A stretch of 64,000 nucleotides of DNA from Leptolyngbya sp. PCC 6406 (GCF_000332095.2 NZ_KI913949.1:1698511-1762510); one strand, 5' to 3'. Shown: positions 43,777-53,781, counted from the first letter of the stretch. Made by a program: numbers and translations. Notes: generated from the letters alone by a model not told the origin.

Positions 43777-44538
43777 ATGGCTTCCCTAGCATTCTCTGCC
43801 GCCCAATCCTCTGGCGTTCGGGTGGGATTAGGCAAAGTCCTCATCGTAGAAGATGAGGCTCTAATCCGAGACACGATTGGCCTTGCCCTGGCGGAGGAAG
43901 GGTTTGAAGTTCTGATCGCGGAGGATGGGATGACGGCTTTAGACCTGTTGGGGGCCACCGCCGCTGCCGCCCGTAAGCCCTCCCCTGACATTAGTTTGGT
44001 GATTTTGGATCTGATGCTACCAGGCATGAATGGTCTGGATCTGTGCCGATTGGTACGCCACCAGGGTATGGATGTGCCCATTTTGATCCTCAGTGCTAAG
44101 GGCACGGAAACGGACCGGGTGGTGGGGCTAGAGATCGGCGCGGATGACTACTTGCCCAAGCCCTTTGGAATGCGGGAACTGGTGGCCCGCTGTCGCGCCC
44201 TACTACGCCGCCATCAGGGGCTGACCCAGTCGGAGGCAGATCCCGTCCTGAGGTTCCAGGAAATTCTGCTAAATCCGAAAGAATGTCGAGTATTCATGCG
44301 GGATACAGAGGTGAATCTGTCGCCTAAGGAGTTCCGTATCTTGGAATTGTTCATGAGTCAGCCCCGCCGGGTCTGGTCCCGCGATCAGATTATCGATAAG
44401 GTGTGGGGCCATGACTTTATGGGGGATAACAAGACGGTGGATGTCCACATCCGCTGGATTCGCGAAAAGCTGGAGGCGGACCCCAGTAAGCCAGAATACC
44501 TGAAAACCGTGCGGGGCTTTGGCTATCGTCTAGGCTAA
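43777..44538 (+). CDS. OmpR/PhoB-family response regulator
   Basis: The 253-residue protein has a receiver at about 18-140 (VLIVEDEALI, phospho-acceptor Asp in VILDLMLPG, K in YLPKPFG) with a short Ala-rich insert (GATAAAARKPSPD). A winged-helix DNA-binding domain follows at about 155-250: VNLSPKEFRILELFMSQPRRVWSRDQIIDKVWG and VDVHIRWIREKLE. It resembles SphR-like and other cyanobacterial OmpR-type regulators, but I cannot name it. No histidine kinase is adjacent. It sits 68 bp after the GAF protein gene and 7 bp before the gamma-glutamyltransferase gene, so the three may share a transcript. Confidence 0.85.
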   Translation: MASLAFSAAQSSGVRVGLGKVLIVEDEALIRDTIGLALAEEGFEVLIAEDGMTALDLLGATAAAARKPSPDISLVILDLMLPGMNGLDLCRLVRHQGMDVPILILSAKGTETDRVVGLEIGADDYLPKPFGMRELVARCRALLRRHQGLTQSEADPVLRFQEILLNPKECRVFMRDTEVNLSPKEFRILELFMSQPRRVWSRDQIIDKVWGHDFMGDNKTVDVHIRWIREKLEADPSKPEYLKTVRGFGYRLG

Positions 44539-44545
44539 GGCCGTC

Positions 44546-46129
44546 ATGGCACCCCCGTCGTTGGGGATGGTGGTCTGTCCCCATGCCCTGGCCTCGCAGG
44601 TGGGGGCAGATGTTTTGCGCCGAGGGGGCGCGGCGACGGATGCGGCGATTGCAATTCAAGCTGCTCTCTCGGTGGTCTATCCCCCCATGACTGGGCTGGG
44701 GGGAGATGCCTTTTGGCTGTTCTACGATAGCCAGCAACAGCAGGTCCAGGGACTGAACGGGTCGGGGCGATCGGCCCAGGCAGCAACGATTCAGGCATAC
44801 CGCGATCGCGGTTTTGACACCATTCCCCAGCGCGGTCCCCTCGCGGCTCTCACGGTTCCCGGTGCGGTAGACTCCTGGCACCAGGCCCATCAGCGCTATG
44901 GAATTTTGCCCTGGGAGGAATTATTCCAGGGTGCGATCGCGCTGGCGACGACGGGCTATCCCGCCACAGCGTCCCAGGTTCATTGGACCCGCCGCGACCA
45001 CCACCATTTTCTGGCTCACAGCCCCAGCGACTGTCCCTTTTTGCCCCAGGGCAAGGTGCCCGTCCCCGGTCAGACCCTGACCAATCCCGACTTGGCCCAG
45101 ACACTGCAAACCCTCGCCAGGGACGGAGCTGCCGACTTCTACCAGGGATCCCTCGCGGCCCGCATCGTTAGCCACTTGGGAGAGGTGGGAGGGCTGATCA
45201 CCGCCGCCGATCTGGCCCAGCATTGCAGCGATTGGGTGGCCCCCATCTCCACCTCCTATCGGGGCTACGATGTCTACACCGTGCCGCCCAATAGCCAGGG
45301 GTTCGCCCTGCTGCAAGCCCTCAACATTGTCGCGGGGGTAGATGTGGCCGCCCTGGGCCATGGCACCGCTGACTACTACCACTTGATGGTAGAGGCGACC
45401 AAATTGGCCTTTGCCGATCGCGATCGCTGGCTCACCGATCCCGCCTTTGGAGAGATTCCTTTAGCTGACCTGATCTCTCGGGACTACGGCGATCGCCAGC
45501 GCCAGCGACTGAATTGGCAGCGAGCGGGCACCTACGAGGCCAGCGCCATCGGTGGCGACACCGTCTACACCGCTGTCGTGGATAGCCGGGGCAATGCGGT
45601 CTCCGTGATCCAGAGTGTCTACTTCGACTTTGGCTCCGCTGTGGTGGTGCCAGGAACCGGGTTTGTTCTGCAAAATCGGGGCTGTTTCTTTGACCTCAAC
45701 CCCGCCACTGCCAATTGCCTTGCCCCCGCCAAGCGCACGTTCCATACCCTCATGCCCAGCTTGGTATTACAGGGGAATCGCCCCCATCTGGTGCTGGGTA
45801 CCATGGGAGGCGAGGGCCAACCCCAAACCCTCCTGGCTCTATTGACCCGAGTCCTAGACTTTGCCATGGCCCCCCAGGCCGCTATCGATGCCCCCCGCTG
45901 GCTCTGGGGCCGCACCTGGGGCGACACCACCACGGGACTAACGCTGGAGGGGCGAATCCCAGCAGCGGTGCAAACGGCTCTGGGCCAACGGGGGCACCCG
46001 GTTCAATCTGCCCCTGATTGGACTGCCACCATGGGCCATGCCCATCTGATTCGCATTGATCCCACCACGGGACTAAGGGAAGGGGGTTGCGATCGCCGCA
46101 GCGATGGAACTGCGATCGCAGTGTCTTAG
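44546..46129 (+). CDS. ggt: Gamma-glutamyltransferase family protein, no signal peptide
   Basis: This 527-residue Ntn-hydrolase has LASQVGADVLRRGGAATDAAIA and TGLGGDAFWLFYD in the large subunit, NSQGFALLQALNI, LAFADRDRW, and the self-cleavage site before T339 in GGDTVYTAVVDSRGNAVSV, giving the small subunit with its nucleophile Thr. The substrate-binding GTMGGEGQPQT motif follows. Such enzymes move gamma-glutamyl groups from glutathione or glutamyl amides. Most bacterial GGTs are exported, but here the N-terminus (MAPPSLGMVVCPHALA) has no signal peptide, so a cytoplasmic amidase role is likely. Confidence 0.9.
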   Translation: MAPPSLGMVVCPHALASQVGADVLRRGGAATDAAIAIQAALSVVYPPMTGLGGDAFWLFYDSQQQQVQGLNGSGRSAQAATIQAYRDRGFDTIPQRGPLAALTVPGAVDSWHQAHQRYGILPWEELFQGAIALATTGYPATASQVHWTRRDHHHFLAHSPSDCPFLPQGKVPVPGQTLTNPDLAQTLQTLARDGAADFYQGSLAARIVSHLGEVGGLITAADLAQHCSDWVAPISTSYRGYDVYTVPPNSQGFALLQALNIVAGVDVAALGHGTADYYHLMVEATKLAFADRDRWLTDPAFGEIPLADLISRDYGDRQRQRLNWQRAGTYEASAIGGDTVYTAVVDSRGNAVSVIQSVYFDFGSAVVVPGTGFVLQNRGCFFDLNPATANCLAPAKRTFHTLMPSLVLQGNRPHLVLGTMGGEGQPQTLLALLTRVLDFAMAPQAAIDAPRWLWGRTWGDTTTGLTLEGRIPAAVQTALGQRGHPVQSAPDWTATMGHAHLIRIDPTTGLREGGCDRRSDGTAIAVS

Positions 46130-46154
46130 CCAACCACCCTGCTTAATTCTCAGA

Positions 46155-46982
46155 TTAATTCTCAGAAGAGGGGGGGGCGTTGAAAGCGGGGGTCAGGTAG
46201 GCCACGAGGGCACCGATGGCAAACCCAGAAATATTACGAACCAAGGGCAACCAGTCGCTGGTACGGCTGACGACGGGGCCAATGCCAAAAGCGATAAACA
46301 GGATACCCCATAGCGGCGAAAAAATGAGAATCCACTGCCAAGCCACCACCTGACCCTTTTGACGGGGATGGGCAGCAAACCCACAAATAACGCCACCCAC
46401 AACGGAAGTAATCAGGGTTAAAATCCACTGTTCCTGGGGCAGTCCCGGTACGACAGCGCACCCCCCCTGGCGAAGACAGACCTCGATGGCACCCAGGGCC
46501 TCCAAAATGGCGTTGTCTTCGCCATTCTCCCGCACGAAGAACTGATTACCAAAGCGGGTTTGCAGCTCAATCCAGAAGGTGCGGGGGAGAAAATCGTAGA
46601 GGTCGTCCCCGACGCTAAAGTTGAGCAAATTCCCCCCCCGAGGATCGGCCACCAGCATCACACTGTGTTTGTCTAGACCCCAAAATGCCTTCACTGCCCG
46701 CCCCGGTGTCTGATCGTACTGGGTCAGAACCCGCAGCTTCCAGCCCGTCTCGGCTTCAAAATCCGCGAGGTGTTGATCCAGAGATTCTTCCTGAGCGCTG
46801 CTGAGGGAGCGGGCCAGATCGATGATGCGGGTGGGAGCATCGGGGAGCAAATCTGGATTGTCATAGGCATGGGCAGCAGGAGTGCCTAGGGTCCAGCAGC
46901 TTAGGGCAAGGAGTGCAACTAAACACCATTTGATTGCAGGAGACAGAAGCCGGAGTGGAGCCAAGGTGTGCATGGGTGGCAA
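46155..46982 (-). CDS. TPM-domain membrane protein, Psb32/TLP18.3-like
   Basis: This 275-residue protein has a signal peptide (WCLVALLALSCWTLGTPAA, cut after AHA), followed by a TPM domain (about 45-185: IIDLARSLSSAQEESLDQHL, TGWKLRVLTQYDQTPG, SVMLVADPRGGNLLNFSVGD) and three C-terminal hydrophobic segments (about 190-265). TPM proteins such as plant TLP18.3 and cyanobacterial Psb32 help photosystem II repair in the thylakoid lumen. This one has more membrane helices than Psb32, so it may be a paralogue. Lumen or periplasm location of the TPM domain is expected. Confidence 0.8.
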   Translation of the reverse strand: MPPMHTLAPLRLLSPAIKWCLVALLALSCWTLGTPAAHAYDNPDLLPDAPTRIIDLARSLSSAQEESLDQHLADFEAETGWKLRVLTQYDQTPGRAVKAFWGLDKHSVMLVADPRGGNLLNFSVGDDLYDFLPRTFWIELQTRFGNQFFVRENGEDNAILEALGAIEVCLRQGGCAVVPGLPQEQWILTLITSVVGGVICGFAAHPRQKGQVVAWQWILIFSPLWGILFIAFGIGPVVSRTSDWLPLVRNISGFAIGALVAYLTPAFNAPPSSEN

Positions 46983-47266
46983 GGGTGTCGTGACGGCGGA
47001 CTGCCAATATCCCAGGCAGGGATCGCCTTTGTTTACAGTTGTTCACCTCATTCTAAGGTAATTGGGAAGTACGGATAGAGTCTGCCCCAGCGCAGCAGGA
47101 TTCAGAGACATTGCTTGGGATGTAATGTATCTAGACCATGGCAACCCTTAACTCGCTTCATCTGGACAAATTCCTTCGGTGTTGTGCGGCATACTGGCTG
47201 GTGATGCTGTGGGAACGGGCAGAGCAGTCCTGTGCTATTGCAGCCTAAGGGATAGACACAACAGCA

Positions 47267-48079
47267 ATGCTGAGTATCTTAGATGTGTCCCTCTTTGCAG
47301 GGTTAGGTTTATTGGCAGGCACCCTAGCGGGACTGTTTGGCATTGGCGGCGGCATGGTGATTGTGCCCGGTTTGTTTTACCTGTTTCAAGTAATGGCGCT
47401 ATCGGAGGCATCGGCCATGCACTTGGCAGTAGGATCCTCGATGGGCATTATGATCTTTACCGCCATAGCCTCGACCTGGTCGCATCATCGTCGGGGTGAT
47501 GTGCAATGGGGCATTGTGGGCCAAATTCTGCCCGCGATCGCAGTAGGCGTTTTAACGGGCAAGGGGTTGGCCCACAACCTGAGTGCGGCAGCCCTAGAAA
47601 TTTGCTTTGGCCTCTTTCTATTGTTCGTATCCCTCAAAATGCTGCTGAATTGGCTGCCCACTCCTGAGGAGCCCTCGCCACCGAGATTCGGGCTGACGGC
47701 CCTAGTGGGCATAGCCGTAGGGTTCAAATCTGGGGTACTGGGGATTGGGGGCGGAGCCATCAGCGTTCCCTTTCTGCTCTATTCAGGATTTTCTATGGGG
47801 CAGGCCAGCGGCACCTCCTCCGCCTTTACCCTGCCCATTGCCCTGATCGGAACGCTGCTGTGTGTCACGCTAACGATACCAGGGCAGGCAATACCAGGAA
47901 CCCTGGGTACCGTCTACTGGCCTGCTGTCGCCCTCGTCGCTCCCTTTACAATGCTGGGGGCTCCCCTAGGCACTCGCCTGTGTCACGTTGTCCCCGCCCA
48001 GCGTCTCAAACGTCTGTTTGCCCTATTCCTACTCTTCGTGGGGGGACGATTGCTCTGGGGCCAGATGCCTCTAGCCTAG
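47267..48079 (+). CDS. TauE/SafE-family membrane transporter
   Basis: This 270-residue protein has about eight hydrophobic segments and the family pattern: LAGTLAGLFGIGGGMVIVPG at about 14-33 and its internal repeat VGFKSGVLGIGGGAISVPFL at about 151-170. Family members export sulfite, sulfoacetate or other organic anions, or take up such compounds. The substrate is unknown. Single gene, start ATG 47267. Confidence 0.88.
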   Translation: MLSILDVSLFAGLGLLAGTLAGLFGIGGGMVIVPGLFYLFQVMALSEASAMHLAVGSSMGIMIFTAIASTWSHHRRGDVQWGIVGQILPAIAVGVLTGKGLAHNLSAAALEICFGLFLLFVSLKMLLNWLPTPEEPSPPRFGLTALVGIAVGFKSGVLGIGGGAISVPFLLYSGFSMGQASGTSSAFTLPIALIGTLLCVTLTIPGQAIPGTLGTVYWPAVALVAPFTMLGAPLGTRLCHVVPAQRLKRLFALFLLFVGGRLLWGQMPLA

Positions 48080-48124
48080 TCCAGAAAGAATGAAGGATAT
48101 AGGGCTATACCCGTGCGTAGCCAG

Positions 48125-48240
48125 ATGAAGCGGAAACCGCGCCCCTACGGGAAATTCAAAACTCAAAATTCCTGTCCCGATGTCACTGGATTGGTGGGCA
48201 ATGCCCACCCTACGGTTTTGTCACCTGTCACCTGTCACCC
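48125..48240. repeat. Interspersed repeat module before tsaE
   Basis: The stretch holds ggaaaccgcgcccctacggg, aattcaaaactcaaaattcc, tgggcaatgcccaccctacg and cacctgtcacctgtcacc. The same pieces occur in reverse orientation at 60650-60775, and the first piece also at 23701. An open frame through it fused to tsaE is an artefact of the repeat. Confidence 0.75.
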
Positions 48241-48301
48241 CCCCACTCCACCACCCTCAAACCCATCCACCCTCAAACCCATCCACCCTCACACACCTGC
48301 C

Positions 48302-48802
48302 ATGGTGACCTTTGCCCCCCAATCCCTCTCCTTACACCAAACCGAAAGCACCCTGGCCCTGGGCCGGTGGCTGGGAGAACGGTTGACAGCGGGTACGGTG
48401 CTGCTACTCCAGGGGGATTTGGGCAGTGGCAAAACTACCTTGGCAAAGGGACTGGGGCAGGGATTGGGCATTACCGAAGATATCGACAGCCCCACCTTTA
48501 CCCTGATTAGCGAATACCTGGGCGGACGCTTGCCGTTCTACCATGTGGATCTCTATCGCTTAGAGGGGAAAGCGGTGGACAATTTGTATCTAGAGACCTA
48601 CTGGGACGGGCTAGAATTTCCTCCGGGCATCGTGGCCATTGAATGGGCGGAGCGGCTTCGCCATCTGCCTCCAGCTCCGTTGCGCGTTGCCCTGACTCAT
48701 AGGGATGGAGGCCGCCACGTGGTTCTGGCCCCTGCCGACGTGACCCAAGCTACCCTGTTGGAGACCCTAACCCCCGATGCGCTATTGGTTGATGAAGTCT
48801 GA
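48302..48802 (+). CDS. tsaE: tRNA threonylcarbamoyladenosine biosynthesis ATPase TsaE
   Basis: The product is 166 residues from ATG 48302; the upstream frame is repeat DNA. TsaE signature: LLLQGDLGSGKTTLAKGLGQGLG (Walker A), DSPTFTLISEYLGG, FYHVDLYRLEG and VAIEWAERL. It works with TsaB and TsaD to make the t6A base next to the anticodon of ANN-decoding tRNAs. It overlaps the EVE-domain gene by 26 nt. Confidence 0.95.
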   Translation: MVTFAPQSLSLHQTESTLALGRWLGERLTAGTVLLLQGDLGSGKTTLAKGLGQGLGITEDIDSPTFTLISEYLGGRLPFYHVDLYRLEGKAVDNLYLETYWDGLEFPPGIVAIEWAERLRHLPPAPLRVALTHRDGGRHVVLAPADVTQATLLETLTPDALLVDEV

Positions 48803-49232
48803 GCCGAATGTCTACAGCATTGAGGATCTGGCGCGACAGCCCGAGGAAATCTGGGATGGGGTGCGCAACTATCAGGCTCGTAATTTTTTGCGGGAGATGC
48901 AGATCGGCGATCGCGCTTTTTTCTACCATTCCAATACCAAGCCGCCGGGGATTGTGGGGCTGATGACCATTCTGGAGACGGATATTGTGGACCCCTCCCA
49001 GTTTGACCCCAGCCACAAGTACTATGACCCCAAATCCCCTGCTGACAATCCCCGCTGGCGCACGGTCAAGGTGGGCTATGGAGAAACCTTTGCCCATACC
49101 CTAACCCTGGATCAGCTTAAGGCCACCTTCTCCCCCGAAGAGCTGCTGGTGGTGAAACGGGGCAATCGCCTGTCGGTGATGCCCATTGCGACTCCGATAG
49201 CGGAACAAATCCTAGCGATGACGCAGTCGTAA
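48777..49232 (+). CDS. EVE-domain protein (modified-base binding)
   Basis: A 151-residue EVE domain (PUA/YTH-like): MRYWLMKSEPNVYSIEDL, WDGVRNYQARNFLREM, IGDRAFFYHSNTKPPGIVG and RWRTVKVGY, the family pattern also seen in human THYN1. EVE domains bind modified bases such as 5-methylcytosine derivatives in DNA or RNA, and are often linked to restriction or RNA-modification genes. It follows a tRNA-modification gene with overlapping frames, which hints at RNA. Confidence 0.93.
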   Translation: MRYWLMKSEPNVYSIEDLARQPEEIWDGVRNYQARNFLREMQIGDRAFFYHSNTKPPGIVGLMTILETDIVDPSQFDPSHKYYDPKSPADNPRWRTVKVGYGETFAHTLTLDQLKATFSPEELLVVKRGNRLSVMPIATPIAEQILAMTQS

Positions 49233-49437
49233 GGGACTCGCAGGAAAATAACGTACCTGCTGATCCCTAAGTGCCTGGAATCACTCTTTACTTATCACCT
49301 GATGTTCGCGGAATGATTGCTGTTATCGCCGGGTTGTTTTCCCTCGGGGCCTACAATTTCCATGAATTCCTCAATTCTGATACGACTGTTAAAATGGCAG
49401 GGATCATCTCTATCGCACACCTTTTGGAGCTAAATCT

Positions 49438-49806
49438 ATGGAGCCCGTGCCCCCAGAGGTGCTTCAGCAGGTCGCGGCCTACTTCAGTATCTTGAGTGAG
49501 CCGATGCGGCTCAAAATTCTGAATGTATTGCGAGATGGTGAAAAATGCGTGCAGGATTTGGTGGAGGTTACCGCCACGAGCCAAGCCAATGTCTCGAAGC
49601 ATCTAAAGGTAATGATGCAGGCGGGGGTGCTCTCCCGTCGAGCTGAGGGCACCTCTGCCTACTACAGCGTGTCCGATGACCTGACCTTTGAACTCTGTAC
49701 CCTGGTGTGCGATCGCATTGCCACTCGTATTGAGCAGCAGGCCCAGTATTTCCGAGCCTTTAGCCTTACCCCCTTGAATGTCACCCAGGCCAAGGTCAAA
49801 GGATAG
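49438..49806 (+). CDS. ArsR-family transcriptional regulator
   Basis: This 122-residue winged-helix protein reads FSILSEPMRLKILNVLRDGEKCVQDLVEVTATSQANVSKHLKVMMQAGVLSRRAEGTSAYYSVSDDL, the complete ArsR/SmtB fold. The usual metal site ELCVCDL is reduced to a single Cys (EKCVQDL), so it may sense redox state or another ligand, or be metal-independent. No metal transporter is adjacent. Target genes are unknown. An upstream open frame from 49271 with a hydrophobic stretch is not convincing. Confidence 0.9.
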   Translation: MEPVPPEVLQQVAAYFSILSEPMRLKILNVLRDGEKCVQDLVEVTATSQANVSKHLKVMMQAGVLSRRAEGTSAYYSVSDDLTFELCTLVCDRIATRIEQQAQYFRAFSLTPLNVTQAKVKG

Positions 49807-49836
49807 GGCAATGCAATGCAGTGCAGAAAGGCCATG

Positions 49837-50622
49837 CTAGGGCATCCGATCGCGATCGCAACAGCGGGCCAGCCAATCAGCATCTTCCCCTGTGAGGGGG
49901 GGAACGGGTTCTGCACTGTAATCAATCACGAGGTCGTAGCCCGACTGATCGTAAATTTCGTCTAACAAGGCTTTGAGGTTCACGATCGGCTCTGGGTCGC
50001 CCATTGCCAAGGGCAGGGGAAATGTAGGGATTGGGTCTTGTAAATTAAAGGCGTACAAACTGGCACGGGGACGTAGGGCACTAGCGCTGACCAAAATTCG
50101 ATAGTGGGCTGCCAATGCTTCTGGGGCTTTCACCAGAGGCGACCACTGCCGGAGCAGGTCAATTTCCACAAAATTGGTGGCGCTGGCTAAAATCGTCTGG
50201 CACTTAGCGGCATAGGTGAGGCGGCCTTCCCCAGGACGCTTATTGGTGGGAGACAATACCTCTAATATGGTCACCACTTCACTGGTGGCGACCTCGCGGA
50301 TCTCTAGATAACCTTGGCGGATGACCGCTGGCATGGGCAGTTCCACGTCAATGGGCTGGGCGATGGCAACGCCACGATCCATCACGGAGGCTATCCCCTG
50401 GTTAGCCCGTGCTGAGGTTTGCACCGCAACATCGGGAATGCCTAATAGCACAGAATCTTGGGTCGCGGTTTGATAGATGGCCTCTTCTACGACGACGCGA
50501 TATTTGGGCCGCAGTTGGGAGCCTAGGCTGATGGCAATCGCGGTAATCAGACGATGGTGAAAATTGGGCCAAGAGCGGGGATGTTCCAGGTAGGGATCCA
50601 TTCCGGGCAGGGGGGAGGGCAT
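49837..50622 (-). CDS. DUF4058 family protein
   Basis: The 261-residue protein starts PSPLPGMDPYLEHPRSWPNFHHRLI, the clear mark of the DUF4058 family, which is abundant in cyanobacteria. Its middle holds LLGIPDVAVQ and VVTILEVLSPTNK, a spacing that recalls the PD-(D/E)xK nuclease core. That suggests, without proof, a nuclease-like fold related to the Uma2 proteins. It is divergent from a Nudix gene with an 80-bp gap. Confidence 0.85.
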   Translation of the reverse strand: MPSPLPGMDPYLEHPRSWPNFHHRLITAIAISLGSQLRPKYRVVVEEAIYQTATQDSVLLGIPDVAVQTSARANQGIASVMDRGVAIAQPIDVELPMPAVIRQGYLEIREVATSEVVTILEVLSPTNKRPGEGRLTYAAKCQTILASATNFVEIDLLRQWSPLVKAPEALAAHYRILVSASALRPRASLYAFNLQDPIPTFPLPLAMGDPEPIVNLKALLDEIYDQSGYDLVIDYSAEPVPPLTGEDADWLARCCDRDRMP

Positions 50623-50703
50623 CTGCGACTCCTCTAGGGTGGCGTGGCGTTATTGTGGGGCTGGATTGTGGGGCTGGCGTTATTGTACGGGGCACAGGCA
50701 CAG

Positions 50704-51219
50704 ATGACTGAGGCGTGCAGAGAGGAAACAGATTTGGCGATCCATTCGGCGACAGATTTGGCGACAAATTCGGCGGAAGTTGCGATCGCGATTTTATTTC
50801 AGGGCAATCGCTTTTTAATGCAACTGCGGGACGACATTCCCACCATTGTCTATCCCGGCTACTGGACCTTTTTTGGGGGTCATGTAGAGCCGGGAGAATC
50901 GCCAGAGACAGGGGTATGGCGAGAATTGCAAGAGGAAATTGGCTATCAGCCCCCCTGGCTCAAGCGGTTTGAACGTCATGAAAACGGTGCGATTGTCCGC
51001 AATGTTTTCTATGGCCCCCTGACGGTTCCTGTGGAAGACCTCATCTTGGGGGAAGGGTGGGACTTGGGCCTGTGGACCGTAGAGGACATTCAACGGGGAG
51101 AACGCTACTCCGCCAAGGCACAGGGCGTAAAGCCCATTGGCCCACCCCACCAAGCCATTCTGCTGCGGTTCCTCAACACAGTCGGTACGGGTGATGGTGA
51201 AACTTTAGGTGAAGCCTAA
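50704..51219 (+). CDS. Nudix hydrolase
   Basis: The product is 171 residues from ATG 50704; the frame is open to 50644 but that part is a short duplicated hydrophobic stretch (gcgttattgt repeats). The Nudix box is complete: [18 protein letters not shown] followed by QEEIG. It should cleave a nucleoside diphosphate derivative; the substrate is not predictable. It ends 4 bp inside the convergent ccsA gene. Confidence 0.9.
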   Translation: MTEACREETDLAIHSATDLATNSAEVAIAILFQGNRFLMQLRDDIPTIVYPGYWTFFGGHVEPGESPETGVWRELQEEIGYQPPWLKRFERHENGAIVRNVFYGPLTVPVEDLILGEGWDLGLWTVEDIQRGERYSAKAQGVKPIGPPHQAILLRFLNTVGTGDGETLGEA

Positions 51220-52292
51220 AAGAACCAGCCGTAGCTGTGGAGTCCCTTGCCGAGGAGGTTGACCCCCAGATAGCACACCCACACCACGGCAAATCCAGAG
51301 GCCGCCAAGATGGCAGGACGGCGGCCCTGCCATCCCTTCGTAATCCGAGAGTGGAGATAGGCAGCAAAGACCAGCCAGGTAATCAGTGCCCAGGTTTCCT
51401 TCGGATCCCAGCTCCAGTAGGATCCCCAAGCTTCGTTAGCCCAGACCCCACCGGAAATAATGCCGATGGTCAAGAGGGGAAAGCCGAGGCCAATGATGCG
51501 GTAGCTGATGTTGTCTAGGGTGTCGGCCAGGGTCAAGCGCTGGGGAGAAAGCTTAAGGGTCGGAGCGGGATCAGCCGTGACAGCGACCTTCTCTAGGACA
51601 GCGGTAGAGGTGCCACCGTCGCTGTCACTGACTAGATTATGGGCCGGACTGCCACCATTTGCAGGACTCACGGAACTGATGGGGGCTAAATCCCCAACTG
51701 CTAGAGTCGCCGGAACGGAGGGGCGATTATGACGAAACCCACCTGTGCCGACGGAACTGCCCCGCAACTCCACCGCCTGCCCTCGGGTGACGACTAAAAA
51801 CGCGATCGCAAGTAGCGCCCCCACCATCAGCGCCGCATAGCTGAGCAGCATGACACTGACATGCATCATCAGCCAATTGGACTTAAGGGCAGGCACCAGG
51901 GGCTCAGAATGCTGCATGGTATCCGGCAGGGAAATGGCGGCAAAGGCCGTCATCGCCATGACCACCGGAGCCGTCACGGTTCCCACCAGACGGCTTTGAC
52001 TCATGCGCTCCGCCATCAAATGTACTGCTGTAATGCCCCAGGCCACGAAAAAGAGTGACTCGTAGAGATTACTCATGGGGAAATAGCCGCCCTCAATCCA
52101 CCGCGCCACTAAAAGCGCCGCAATGGTCAGATTTGCGATCGCCATCCCAGCGGTCCCCAATCCCGGCAGAAACGACCACTGGGGAAACGCCGCCCCGATC
52201 CAATAGACCAGCACGGTCAAAAATAGAACGGCAAAGGATAGGTTGTCTAACCAACCCTGAAGCGATACGAGATCCATGGGCTCAGCGCTCAT
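51216..52292 (-). CDS. ccsA: Cytochrome c biogenesis membrane protein, CcsA/ResC type
   Basis: This 358-residue protein has about eight membrane helices. The heme-handling WWD motif is [18 protein letters not shown] near the C-terminus, flanked by His residues ([18 protein letters not shown]). With the ResB-like partner it attaches heme to c-type cytochromes on the outer face of the membrane (system II). Database names differ (CcsA in plastids, CcsB in some bacterial families). A polar loop of about 70 residues (about 170-245, Ser/Pro/Gly-rich) is longer than usual. Confidence 0.92.
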   Translation of the reverse strand: MSAEPMDLVSLQGWLDNLSFAVLFLTVLVYWIGAAFPQWSFLPGLGTAGMAIANLTIAALLVARWIEGGYFPMSNLYESLFFVAWGITAVHLMAERMSQSRLVGTVTAPVVMAMTAFAAISLPDTMQHSEPLVPALKSNWLMMHVSVMLLSYAALMVGALLAIAFLVVTRGQAVELRGSSVGTGGFRHNRPSVPATLAVGDLAPISSVSPANGGSPAHNLVSDSDGGTSTAVLEKVAVTADPAPTLKLSPQRLTLADTLDNISYRIIGLGFPLLTIGIISGGVWANEAWGSYWSWDPKETWALITWLVFAAYLHSRITKGWQGRRPAILAASGFAVVWVCYLGVNLLGKGLHSYGWFF

Positions 52293-52383
52293 TCATGAAG
52301 GGCATTGCATTCTATCCTACCGAGAATACTGACCCGCAATGGGAAAACCAGAGGCTTTACAGAAACCCCTGGCTCTTCGTAGC

Positions 52384-53781
52384 TTAGGGGGGGGAGAGGG
52401 TTGCGTGCGCGATCGCAATTGCTGCCCTGACCTGATCAAAGCCCGTACCACCGAAACTGTTGCGGGCTGCCACCACCTGTTGGGGCGCGATCGCGGCGTA
52501 GATATCTGCCTCAAAGGCCGGGTGTAGCGCCTGCCATTCCGTTAGAGATAGATCCTTGAGCAACTTCCCCGCCGCTAGGGAAGTCCGCACCACTTGGCCC
52601 ACCAGACCATAGGCTTCCCGGAAGGGCACCCCCTTCGCCGCCAGATAGTCCGCCACGTCCGTCGCATTGGAGAAATCCGAGGCCACCGCTGCCGCCAGCC
52701 GTTGGGGCCGAAAGGTAATGCCCTCGGCGACTAAGATGGTCATCGCCTCTAGGCAGGCTTTTACCGTCGCCACCGTATCAAACAGGGGTTCCTTGTCCTC
52801 TTGCAAATCCTTGTTGTAGGCCAGGGGCAACCCCTTCATCATCACCAGTAACCCCTGCAAATGACCAAAGACGCGCCCGGTTTTGCCCCGTACCAGTTCC
52901 GGGACATCGGGGTTTTTCTTTTGGGGCATGATGCTGGATCCGGTAGCGCAGCTATCGGTGAGGGAGATGAAGCCAAACTCCTCTGAGGCCCAGAGGATGA
53001 TCTCCTCTGACAGGCGGGAGAGATGGACGAGAATTAAGCTGGCGGCACAGGTGAATTCAATGGCAAAGTCGCGATCGCTAACGCCATCCAAACTGTTGCG
53101 GTACAGATCCCCAAACCCCAGCAGTTCCGCCGCGTAGGCCCGGTCGATGGGAAAGGTGGTGCCCGCCAACGCCCCACAGCCCAGGGGGGAAATATTCACC
53201 CGTTTGGCCACATCCCCCAGACGATCCCAGTCGCGCTGGGTCATCTCGAAATAGGCCAGTAGGTGATGGGCCAGACTCACGGGTTGCGCCCGTTGCAGAT
53301 GGGTATAGCCGGGAATCAGGGTTTCGACGTGCTGCTCTGCCTGGGTGATGAGGGCGGATTGGAACTGGCGCAGGGCAATGCGAATCTGGTCGATCTGGTC
53401 CCGCAGGTAAAGGCGGATATCGGTACCCACTTGGTCATTGCGCGATCGCGCCGTGTGCAGCTTTTTGCCCACATCCCCCACCAATTCCACTAAACGGTGC
53501 TCCACCGCAAAGTGAACATCTTCGTCTTCGATGTCGGGGGTAAACTGGCCCTGACGATATTCCGCACGAATTTTCTCTAACCCCTGCACCAGGATTTCTC
53601 CCTCCTCGGGGGTGAGGATGCCGGTTTTGGCCAACATGCGGGCATGGGCGACGGACCCGGTGAGGTCGTATTCCACTAGGGCAATGTCAAAACCAATGCT
53701 GGCGTTGAAAACTGCGATCGCGGGATGGAGCGCCGATTCAAATCTCTGGCTCCAGGCTTTGGGGGCGGAGGACGGGACCAA
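52384..53781 (-). CDS. argH: Argininosuccinate lyase
   Basis: The 465-residue protein begins at TTG 53781, with AGGAG about 11 nt upstream. It belongs to the fumarase/aspartase superfamily: [36 protein letters not shown] and the flexible-loop signature [12 protein letters not shown] are all present. It splits argininosuccinate into arginine and fumarate, the last step of arginine synthesis. The next gene on the same strand (53795-54052) is only 13 bp upstream, so they may be cotranscribed. Confidence 0.97.
   Translation of the reverse strand: MVPSSAPKAWSQRFESALHPAIAVFNASIGFDIALVEYDLTGSVAHARMLAKTGILTPEEGEILVQGLEKIRAEYRQGQFTPDIEDEDVHFAVEHRLVELVGDVGKKLHTARSRNDQVGTDIRLYLRDQIDQIRIALRQFQSALITQAEQHVETLIPGYTHLQRAQPVSLAHHLLAYFEMTQRDWDRLGDVAKRVNISPLGCGALAGTTFPIDRAYAAELLGFGDLYRNSLDGVSDRDFAIEFTCAASLILVHLSRLSEEIILWASEEFGFISLTDSCATGSSIMPQKKNPDVPELVRGKTGRVFGHLQGLLVMMKGLPLAYNKDLQEDKEPLFDTVATVKACLEAMTILVAEGITFRPQRLAAAVASDFSNATDVADYLAAKGVPFREAYGLVGQVVRTSLAAGKLLKDLSLTEWQALHPAFEADIYAAIAPQQVVAARNSFGGTGFDQVRAAIAIAHATLSPP

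Noticed and set aside
48113-48301. 63-codon N-terminal extension of tsaE
   Set aside because: It is encoded by repeat DNA shared with 60.7 kb; family members start near MVTFAPQ.
49271-49495. Short frame with a hydrophobic stretch before the ArsR gene
   Set aside because: It overlaps the ArsR start in another frame, and its end is plain out-of-frame ArsR sequence.
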